Below, one piece after another: positions 1-5,050 of a stretch of DNA of 13,269 nucleotides. Location of the stretch: assembly GCA_036257895.1 (NCBI GenBank), contig DATAES010000004.1, positions 1 through 13,269 of the forward strand. Direction: 5' to 3'. The translations under genes were made by a program, and so were the position numbers. How positions within the stretch are numbered: the stretch's first letter is position 1; each line of letters opens with the position of its first letter. The notes beneath the pieces were generated by a model. That model made no database searches. It was not told the DNA's origin and worked only from the letters and a program-made list of their open reading frames with translations. Source of the stretch: DATAES01 sp036257895 (lineage in GTDB: Bacteria; Actinomycetota; Acidimicrobiia; Acidimicrobiales; JACDCH01).

Positions 1-9
1 AAGAAGACC

Positions 10-621
10 TCAACTGTCTGCAGGGTGCGCCAACACCGAGGCAGCCAGGCAAAGGTCGGCTACGAATGCCGCCATGGCCTTCTCACGGTCTTTGGGATCA
101 CCGCGCAGGATCGACGAAGGGTGCACCGTGGCCATGACGTGCGGTGCCAGCGACGAGTCCAACAGCCGCCCCCGGTCGACGGTCACCTTGAACGACGAGC
201 CGAGGACGGCCTGCGCCGCGGTCGCGCCGAGAAGGACGAGCACCGTCGGTCGCACGACCGCCAGCTCCGAGTCGAACCATGGTGCGCACGCGCGCACCTC
301 TTCGCGATTTGGTTTCTGATGGATGCGTCGCTTCCCGCGCGGTGCCCATTTGAAGTGCTTGACCGCGTTCGTGACGTAGACGCGGCCGCGGTCGATGCCC
401 GCCGCTTCGAGGCCGTCGTCGAAGACCCGGCCGGCAGGGCCGACGAACGGGACGCCCTGCCGGTCCTCCTGGTCTCCGGGCTGTTCGCCTACGAACATGG
501 CATCCGCCGGCACCGGACCTTCGCCGAACACGGTCTGGGTGGCATTGCGCCACAGATCGCAGTTGCGGCAAGCAGCAGCTTCTTCCGCCAAGTGCTGCCA
601 CTCCTCGACGGGTGTGGGCAT
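10..621 (-). CDS. udgX: UdgX-type uracil-DNA glycosylase (forms covalent bond with uracil site)
   Basis: A 203-aa member of the family 4/5-like uracil-DNA glycosylase superfamily. Visible motifs are a CRNC pair (C18, C21) and C112 as likely Fe-S ligands, GEQPGDQED at 45-53 (motif A), VTNAVKHFKW at 83-92, KRRIH at 97-101, and HPSSILR at 167-173. The KRRIH loop is the hallmark of UdgX. In the Mycobacterium smegmatis enzyme the His of this loop attacks the deoxyribose after uracil excision and leaves the protein covalently attached to DNA; here that residue is H101. I chose the ATG at 621 because the glycosylase fold begins there. The open frame continues upstream to 729, but that Arg-rich stretch looks non-coding. 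It diverges from the small gene at 750 with about 128 bp between, and NHEJ genes lie nearby. Family assignment is very secure; the suicide chemistry is inferred from the motif. Confidence 0.93.
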   Translation of the reverse strand: MPTPVEEWQHLAEEAAACRNCDLWRNATQTVFGEGPVPADAMFVGEQPGDQEDRQGVPFVGPAGRVFDDGLEAAGIDRGRVYVTNAVKHFKWAPRGKRRIHQKPNREEVRACAPWFDSELAVVRPTVLVLLGATAAQAVLGSSFKVTVDRGRLLDSSLAPHVMATVHPSSILRGDPKDREKAMAAFVADLCLAASVLAHPADS

Positions 622-681
622 GCACGATTGGTACCCCGTCCGGACAGGAAGCACCCGACGGCGTGGAAGTCGCTCGACATT

Positions 682-706
682 GGTTCTCCTGGCGCGTCGT
701 CGGGTA
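682..706 (+). promoter_or_regulatory. candidate SigB/SigF-like promoter for the small gene at 750
   Basis: GGTTC at 682-686 is followed after 15 nt by GGGTAA at 702-707. This resembles the general-stress sigma pattern of actinobacteria (GTTT or GnnT, 14-17 nt, GGGTA). It lies about 43 bp before the ATG at 750, a sensible distance. Short degenerate motifs arise by chance in GC-rich DNA, so this is a weak call. Confidence 0.35.
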
Positions 707-733
707 ACGGGGGAGAGCGGGCAGTGCACGAGT

Positions 734-742
734 AGGGAGGAG
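734..742 (+). promoter_or_regulatory. strong ribosome binding site
   Basis: AGGGAGGAG ends 7 nt before the ATG at 750 and fixes the start of the small basic protein. It is one of the strongest Shine-Dalgarno sequences in the window, where most genes rely on overlaps. Confidence 0.8.
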
Positions 743-749
743 AAGCCCG

Positions 750-1085
750 ATGCCCCGAAGAGGAACGAACCGCTGGAGCGCCAAGCGCGAGCGCCAGTAC
801 GAGCACATCAAGGACGGCCTCGAAGAGCAGGGCCGCGGCGAGGACGAGGCAGAGGAGATCGCGGCACGAACAGTGAACAAAGAGCGGGCTCGCTCCGGCG
901 AGGCGCGCCAGAAGAGCCGGACGTCGACCAAGGACCTGTCGTCCAGCCGTCGTGGCGGCCTTCGCTCTCACAAGGGCCCGGGCGGGCGCACGTACCGCCA
1001 GCTCTACGCCGAGGCGCAACACAAGAACATCGAGGGCCGCTCGAAGATGACGAAGGCGCAACTCGAGCGCGCCGTCGGCCGCTGA
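750..1085 (+). CDS. small basic protein of the 'plasmid stabilization' / Rho-N-like family
   Basis: A 111-aa, highly charged protein with only scattered hydrophobic residues. The N-terminal half (WSAKRERQYEHIK at 9-21, then EIAARTVNKERARSG at 36-50) is predicted helical. A Ser/Arg/Gly linker carries SSRRGGLRSHKG at 65-76. The last 30 residues (RQLYAEAQHKNIEGRSKMTK) look like the short helix-extended-helix module seen in Rho N-terminal and SAP-like domains, which often bind nucleic acid. Homologues with this layout are commonly auto-annotated 'plasmid stabilization protein', a label with little experimental support. Start ATG is set by the strong ribosome binding site. It is convergent with the ligD-like gene across a shared hairpin and divergent from udgX. 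A nucleic-acid or stress role is inferred, not shown. Confidence 0.82.
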   Translation: MPRRGTNRWSAKRERQYEHIKDGLEEQGRGEDEAEEIAARTVNKERARSGEARQKSRTSTKDLSSSRRGGLRSHKGPGGRTYRQLYAEAQHKNIEGRSKMTKAQLERAVGR

Positions 1086-1157
1086 CAAGACTGCCGTCGA
1101 GCCCGCGTCCGAGGTCTCGGGCCGGGGCGTGCCGATCGAGGTACGTGAACTCGGGGT

Positions 1158-1185
1158 CGCCGTGGCCCCGATAGGGGCCACGGCG
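1158..1185. terminator. bidirectional hairpin terminator between convergent genes
   Basis: A perfect 12-bp stem, CGCCGTGGCCCC at 1158-1169 and GGGGCCACGGCG at 1174-1185, closes a GATA loop. It sits 12 nt after the ligD-like stop codon (minus strand) and 72 nt after the stop of the small plus-strand gene. There is no U-tract on either side, as is common for actinobacterial terminators. Being self-complementary it would fold in transcripts from both directions. The rest of the 1086-1197 gap shows nothing else. Confidence 0.7.
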
Positions 1186-1197
1186 CACCAACATTCG

Positions 1198-2241
1198 CTA
1201 GGTCGAGACGCGGACCCAGTCCTTCGACGCCCGGCCCGGGGCGTACGTGGAGGTCGTGCGCTTGGCGATGAGGGCGTCGACGCCTTGGGCACGGGCGGCT
1301 TCGAGCAGCACCGCTCCGTCGCCGACGTGGGCGGCGGGGACCGACCACGCTTCGCCTGACAGACCGAGCGCGTCGAGTCGCTCCCGCCGCGCCTTCCACG
1401 GCTCGTCCAGCAAGGACTGACCGTCGCACCAGAGCACATCGAACGCGATGTACGACGCCGGGTGGTCGCGCGCCAGACGGCGAATGGTGCTGTCCGACTT
1501 CGCCGCCAGCCGGCGGCCGATCGAGTCCGGGTCGCCCGCGGTGATCACGCCGTCGAGCACGACTTCGGTCGCGCCCAACGCTCGACCTATCCGGCGGATC
1601 TCGGGGAACCCCGCGGAAACGTCGCCGGCGTCCGCGTCCGTGAGCAACGTGAGCCCCGGTTCGTTGATGAGCAGCGCGCGGCAACCACGCCACTCCACCT
1701 CGAACGCCCAGCCCTTGGTGGTCGGAAGCTCTCCAGTCGCCGCGGTCATCGGACGCAGGTCCCGCGGCGGCGGCCGGTGATCCGGGTCCGCGGGCGGATC
1801 CATCCGATGGATCATCCAGTCCTTGCCGCGAGTCGCGAACAGCGCGTACTTGCCTTCGACGCGCTCGCCGTGAAAGACGACGACAGCCTTGCGGTCCTCC
1901 CACTCCTCGGTCTCGTAGGTCCCCCGGTCCCAGATCATCATGTTGCCGGCGCCGTAGCTGCCGTCGGGAATGTCGCCGTGGAAGTCGAGGTACTCGAGCG
2001 GATGATCCTCGGTGTGCACCGCGAGGTGGTTCTCCTTCGGGTTCCAGGGCACACCGCGCGGCAACGCCCACGAGACGAGCACACCGTCCCGTTCCAGTCG
2101 AAGGTCCCAGTGCAGCCGCGTCGCGCTGTGCTGCTGGATCACGAACCGGGACTCGTCGGCCTTCCTGCGCGGCTTGCGCCCGGCTGGTTCCGGCGTCGCC
2201 TCGAAGTCGCGCTTGGCCTTGTACTCCTCGAGCGGGCTCAC
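1198..2241 (-). CDS. LigD-like 3'-phosphoesterase fused to a degenerate ligase domain
   Basis: 347 aa, GTG start. Residues about 30-150 form the LigD 3'-phosphoesterase (PE) domain, which trims 3'-phosphates and ribonucleotides at breaks. The essential set of the Pseudomonas enzyme is visible as H38, H44, D46, R48 (in QQHSATRLHWDLRLE), H80 and Y84. Residues about 165-347 align by eye with the nucleotidyltransferase domain of LigD ligase (WAFEVEWRGCRALL, FDVLWCDG, ALIAKR, GRASKDWVRV). However, the motif I lysine (KxDG) is E183 with W-R-G after it, LDGE is LDGV (V232), the motif IV Glu is D322, and the motif V lysines are R and S. The protein stops where the OB-fold domain would begin, and there is no polymerase domain. 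PE activity is therefore likely, and DNA joining by this protein unlikely. Its GTG overlaps the ku stop by 4 nt (GTGA), indicating translational coupling. Confidence 0.9.
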   Translation of the reverse strand: MSPLEEYKAKRDFEATPEPAGRKPRRKADESRFVIQQHSATRLHWDLRLERDGVLVSWALPRGVPWNPKENHLAVHTEDHPLEYLDFHGDIPDGSYGAGNMMIWDRGTYETEEWEDRKAVVVFHGERVEGKYALFATRGKDWMIHRMDPPADPDHRPPPRDLRPMTAATGELPTTKGWAFEVEWRGCRALLINEPGLTLLTDADAGDVSAGFPEIRRIGRALGATEVVLDGVITAGDPDSIGRRLAAKSDSTIRRLARDHPASYIAFDVLWCDGQSLLDEPWKARRERLDALGLSGEAWSVPAAHVGDGAVLLEAARAQGVDALIAKRTTSTYAPGRASKDWVRVST

Positions 2242-3071
2242 GCGCTCTTTCGGGCGCGTGACCGCGACTTCGTCTTCGACCTCCCGCCTCGCTGCTTGCT
2301 CGCTTCGATGCTGGCCTCCAGCGCCGCCATCAGGTCGACGACGTCGGCGGACTTCTCGTGCTGGGGCTCGGTCACGATCTCCTCACCCTTGGCCTTGCGC
2401 TTGATCACATCGAGCAGTCTTTCGCGGTACGTGTCCTTGTAGCGCTTCGGGTCCCACTCGACCGTCAGCGATTCGACGAGCTGCGACGCCATCTTCAACT
2501 CGCGCGCATCAGCCTTGACCCGCACGGGCAGGCCGTCGACGTCCGACGACGCAACGATCTCGTCCGGATACAGCATGGTGTGCAGCGCCAGCGCGTTGTC
2601 CACGGGACGGAGCATCACGAGGTGCTCCTTGGTACGCAACACGAACCGAGCGATGGCGACGCGATCCGTGCGATCCATGGCGTCGCGCAACAGGGCATAC
2701 GCCTTCGGCGCACCCTTCGCACCATCCGGCGCGACCCAATACGTGTTGACGTACTGCAACGGGTCGACGTCGTGGAGGGACACGAAGTCCTCGACGTCGA
2801 TCGTGTGCGTGCGCTCCGGCTCGACTGCTTCGAGCTCTTCGTCGGTGACGGGCACGTACGCGCCCTTCTCGAACTCGTAGCCCTTCACGATCCGTTCATT
2901 CGGAACTTCACGTCCCGACGTCTCCGACACTCGCCGGTTCCTGATGCGCGCGCCGGACTTCTCGTCGAGTTGGTGGAAGTGCACGTCCTTCCGCCGGACC
3001 GCCGCGTGCAACTTCACCGGCACGTTGACGAGCCCGAAGCTGATGGACCCGGACCAGATCGCCCTGGCCAT
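2238..3071 (-). CDS. ku: non-homologous end joining protein Ku
   Basis: A 277-aa bacterial Ku, which forms a homodimeric ring on DNA double-strand ends and recruits LigD. The start MARAIWSGSISFGLVNVPVKL-type sequence is the family's classical N-terminus, followed by the beta-barrel core (VHFHQLDEKSG, GYEFEKGAYVPVTDEEL, YVNTYWVAPDG) and the C-terminal arm (ELKMASQLVESL, WDPKRYKDTYRERL). The tail KQRGGRSKTKSRSRARKSA is strongly basic, as in many actinobacterial Ku proteins, where such tails help DNA binding. I chose ATG at 3071, which shares its A with the upstream stop (TGATG) and has GGGGGG in front; an in-frame GTG directly before it at 3074 would add one residue. It is the middle gene of the membrane protein-ku-ligD-like operon. 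Confidence 0.96.
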   Translation of the reverse strand: MARAIWSGSISFGLVNVPVKLHAAVRRKDVHFHQLDEKSGARIRNRRVSETSGREVPNERIVKGYEFEKGAYVPVTDEELEAVEPERTHTIDVEDFVSLHDVDPLQYVNTYWVAPDGAKGAPKAYALLRDAMDRTDRVAIARFVLRTKEHLVMLRPVDNALALHTMLYPDEIVASSDVDGLPVRVKADARELKMASQLVESLTVEWDPKRYKDTYRERLLDVIKRKAKGEEIVTEPQHEKSADVVDLMAALEASIEASKQRGGRSKTKSRSRARKSA

Positions 3072-3589
3072 CACGCCCCCCGACGTTCGATCTGGTGTGG
3101 ATGATGGCGACGAAGCACAGCCACCGCCTGGGCCGCGAGGTCCGAGTCGTCCACCCGGACCTCGACCGCGATGCCTTCAGGATCGGTCGGATCGACGGTG
3201 TACGTGTCGTACGCCGCTTCGTCCACGGGCATGTGCCGCGCTGCGCCGATGAAACCACCCATCAGGAAGCCGGCAATCGCACCGGCAAGCGCCCCGATGA
3301 CAGCGGCCGTGCCGAGCGGTTGGACCTGCATCAGCATCAGCACGGCGATGAAGAGCGCGGCGCCGATGCAGGCGCCGAGGATGCCGTTGCGGGCGTAGCT
3401 GTCGACGAAGCGCCGAGAGACCGCCAAATCCGCCTGGAGACCACCCTCGGCGGTCGGCACCGAAGGAGCTTGCTCGAACAAGTGGATGGCATCGGCGTCG
3501 ATGCCCTTGGCCTCGAGGTCCACCATGGCCTCCCGCGCAGGAGCCGGATCGCCGAAGCGTGCGACAACGGTGTGCGTCGTTCCCGCCAT
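3071..3589 (-). CDS. small membrane protein with glycine-rich TM hairpin, first gene of ku operon
   Basis: 172 aa, no firm family name. Residues 5-40 (HTVVARFGDPAPAREAMVDLEAKGIDAD) look like the alpha/beta module of general-stress 17M-like and related proteins. Two hydrophobic segments follow, about 69-88 and 92-116, the second a glycine zipper (GALAGAIAGFLMGGFIG). A short soluble C-terminal part (GIAVEVRVDDSDLAAQAVAVL at 139-159) resembles a second ferredoxin-like strand-helix unit. The ATG at 3589 is supported by GAGGAGG just upstream; the frame is open to 3643 but that part has no ribosome binding site. The stop overlaps the ku start by 1 nt, so it is translationally coupled to ku. Stress-related membrane role is an inference. 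Confidence 0.85.
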   Translation of the reverse strand: MAGTTHTVVARFGDPAPAREAMVDLEAKGIDADAIHLFEQAPSVPTAEGGLQADLAVSRRFVDSYARNGILGACIGAALFIAVLMLMQVQPLGTAAVIGALAGAIAGFLMGGFIGAARHMPVDEAAYDTYTVDPTDPEGIAVEVRVDDSDLAAQAVAVLRRHHPHQIERRGA

Positions 3590-3593
3590 CGTC

Positions 3594-3600
3594 CCTCCTC
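3594..3600 (-). promoter_or_regulatory. ribosome binding site fixing the 3589 start
   Basis: On the minus strand GAGGAGG lies 4 nt before the ATG at 3589. It decides that start over the upstream in-frame codon at 3643. Confidence 0.75.
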
Positions 3601-3620
3601 TGGTCTTTCTACAAGAGAGG

Positions 3621-3645
3621 TAACCGCAGAGGGCTTCCGTCAAAC
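3621..3645 (-). promoter_or_regulatory. candidate SigF/SigB-like promoter for the ku operon
   Basis: On the minus strand GTTT (3645-3642) is followed after 16 nt by GGTTAC (3625-3620), one mismatch from the GGGTA-type -10 of actinobacterial general-stress sigma factors. The implied start of transcription would leave a short leader holding the strong ribosome binding site at 3594-3600. The overlapping TTGACG could instead be a housekeeping -35, but I see no matching -10 at the right distance. Confidence 0.35.
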
Positions 3646-3650
3646 GGAAG
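3634..3650. repeat. 17-bp palindrome in the divergent promoter region
   Basis: CTTCCGT-CAA-ACGGAAG is a perfect 7-bp inverted repeat with a 3-nt centre. It overlaps the candidate -35 of the ku operon and lies 56 bp before the plus-strand operon, so it could be an operator controlling both. No ring of similar sites is visible elsewhere in the window. Confidence 0.5.
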
Positions 3651-3705
3651 TGTCCGTCCAGGGCGATGACGACTCCCTCGTGCCGGTTCGGGGTAGTCCG
3701 ACGGC

Positions 3706-3876
3706 ATGACCGAAATGAACGAGGACGAGCTACAGGACGTCCAGAACAAGATCGACGAGGCGCGCCACAAGGCCATCGACCATGGCGTGCTCCCGGAGAC
3801 CGATGAGCGCGAGGAAGAGCAGCGCGAAGACGAGGAAGAGGCGCGCGACGGACTCACCCGGCCGGGCCTCGGATAG
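3706..3876 (+). CDS. small acidic coiled-coil protein (56 aa)
   Basis: An open frame of 56 codons from ATG 3706 to TAG 3876. The product is extremely acidic and probably helical: ELQDVQNKIDEARHKAID at 8-25 has heptad-like spacing, followed by VLPETDEREEEQREDEEEA at 28-46 and a short TRPGLG end. No signal peptide or membrane segment. It is first in a plus-strand operon with the 45-aa membrane protein 9 nt downstream and two PRC-barrel proteins. I do not recognise a functional family. Coding support comes from the tight operon packing and from the good third-position GC; its ribosome binding site is weak (CGGGGTAG). Confidence 0.68.
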   Translation: MTEMNEDELQDVQNKIDEARHKAIDHGVLPETDEREEEQREDEEEARDGLTRPGLG

Positions 3877-3885
3877 GCCGTGGGC

Positions 3886-4023
3886 ATGGCCGCACTCGTG
3901 TTGCTTGTTCTGTTCGTGGTCGCCGTCGCGGTCGCCGTCGTGATCGTGCAGAACCGCCGGCGAACCGGCCATGTGATCGCGGCGCGGGAACCTCGCCCGG
4001 GTCCGACGGAGCCCGACCGATGA
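3886..4023 (+). CDS. single-span membrane micro-protein (45 aa)
   Basis: 45 codons from ATG 3886 to TGA 4023. Residues 2-21 (AALVLLVLFVVAVAVAVVIV) form one hydrophobic helix, followed by a basic NRRRTGH stop-transfer and a Pro-rich tail ending TEPDR. The positive-inside rule places the tail in the cytoplasm. The stop overlaps the start of the first PRC-barrel gene as ATGA, which strongly supports that it is translated. A GTG two codons upstream (3880) is an alternative start. Function unknown; it may anchor or partner the neighbouring PRC-barrel proteins, which is inference from position only. Confidence 0.7.
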   Translation: MAALVLLVLFVVAVAVAVVIVQNRRRTGHVIAAREPRPGPTEPDR

Positions 4024-4589
4024 CGCTGCTCCTCCGCGCGTCCGAGCTCATCGGCTTGCCGGTGGTGACCATCGACGGCGGGGAGGACATCGCTGAGGTG
4101 AAAGACGTCGTGTACGGGTCCGAGCAGGGCCGGGTGCTCGGGTTCACGCTCAACAAGCGCGGGCTTCTCCACGGTCACCGGCGCGAGGTGCTCCCGATCG
4201 ACCAGGTGAGCGCAATCGGGAAGGACGCAGTGATGATCGCGGACGAGCGGTCGTGTCTCATGCGTCCCGACGAAGCTCCCGCCGCCGTTGCGGAACCCGA
4301 CTCGAATCGCGACGTGCTGGGCGATGCCGTGGTGACCGATGCCGGTGTGAAGCTCGGTGTCGTTCGCGATCTCGTGTTGCTCGTCAGCGGCGACGGAGAA
4401 GCCGTTGGCTACGAGCTGGAGCGCGAAGGCACGAGCGAGACGTGGTTCATCCCTCGGCCAGTACAGCTCGCCGTGTCCGGTGACGCGCTCGTCGTTCCCG
4501 CCGACGTCGAGCGCTTCGTTCGCCACGACCTCGTGGGCTTCGGCGCCGCAGTGGACGAGTTCCGGTCCGAGATCGGGGGAGCCGACTGA
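4020..4589 (+). CDS. tandem PRC-barrel domain protein 1
   Basis: 189 aa with two PRC-barrel-like units and no membrane segment. The first spans about 5-80 (ELIGLPVVTIDGGEDIAEVKDVVY, then GRVLGFTLNKRG and HRREVLPIDQVSAIGKDAVMI), the second about 95-170 (DVLGDAVVTDAGVKLGVVRDLVL, GEAVGYELERE, FIPRPVQLAVSGDALVV). The pattern of 'name-of-site, link-to, turn, six strands' is typical of the fold seen in photosynthetic reaction centre H subunit and RimM. In soil actinobacteria such tandem barrels are usually uncharacterised and often stress-linked. It overlaps the upstream micro-protein by 4 nt and the next gene by 1 nt (TGATG), so the block is translationally coupled. Confidence 0.85.
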   Translation: MTLLLRASELIGLPVVTIDGGEDIAEVKDVVYGSEQGRVLGFTLNKRGLLHGHRREVLPIDQVSAIGKDAVMIADERSCLMRPDEAPAAVAEPDSNRDVLGDAVVTDAGVKLGVVRDLVLLVSGDGEAVGYELEREGTSETWFIPRPVQLAVSGDALVVPADVERFVRHDLVGFGAAVDEFRSEIGGAD

Positions 4590-5050
4590 TGGTCACGTGC
4601 AAAGAAGCCCTCGGCCGGCCGGTGCTGAGCCGCTCGTCCGCCGAGAAGCTGGGCGAGGTCCGCCACTTCGTGGTCGACGCCGGCGCGCAGCGCGTCGTCG
4701 AGCTTGTCGTACGCGGCAGCCGCGCCGAAGAGCTCGTCGGCTGGGACGACATCACCGGGTTCGGGCCCGATGCCGTGCTGGTGCGCACGTCGAGTGCGCT
4801 GCGAGAACCCGCCTCCGACACAGACAAGGCCGATGCAGCCGGTCGTCGCGATCCGTTGGGGAAGCGCTTGCTCAACGATCAAGGCAACGGGGCCGGCGAG
4901 GTACAGGACGCCTCGTTCGACGAGGACACCGGCATCCTGCGCTCGCTCACCGGAGACGGCGTGGAGGTCGACGCGTCCCGCATCCGAGGCATCGGCTCGT
5001 ATGCGGTGGTGGTCGAAGCGTCGGACGAAGCCCGCGCCCTGCTCGGTTAG
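4589..5050 (+). CDS. tandem PRC-barrel domain protein 2
   Basis: 153 aa, again two PRC-barrel-like units: about 4-68 (EALGRPVLSRSSAEKLGEVRHFVVD, RVVELVVRGSRAEELVGWDDITGFGPDAVLV) and about 88-147 (DPLGKRLLNDQGNGAGEVQDASFDEDTGILRSLTGDGVEVDASRIRGIGSYAVVV). A linker rich in Asp and Ala joins them. It is likely a paralogue of its upstream neighbour. The ATG shares its A with the preceding stop. The stop codon (TAG, 5048-5050) directly abuts the stop of the convergent DUF5719-like gene with no base between. Soluble, cytoplasmic; function unknown. Confidence 0.85.
   Translation: MVTCKEALGRPVLSRSSAEKLGEVRHFVVDAGAQRVVELVVRGSRAEELVGWDDITGFGPDAVLVRTSSALREPASDTDKADAAGRRDPLGKRLLNDQGNGAGEVQDASFDEDTGILRSLTGDGVEVDASRIRGIGSYAVVVEASDEARALLG

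Noticed and set aside
622..729. 36-residue N-terminal extension of UdgX
   Set aside because: Arg-rich and without family similarity; UdgX proteins start close to the ATG at 621.
1004..2071. 355-aa minus-strand open frame within the ligD-like gene
   Set aside because: Same strand but shifted frame of a gene with clear PE and ligase-like motifs; Arg/Gly/Pro-rich composition.
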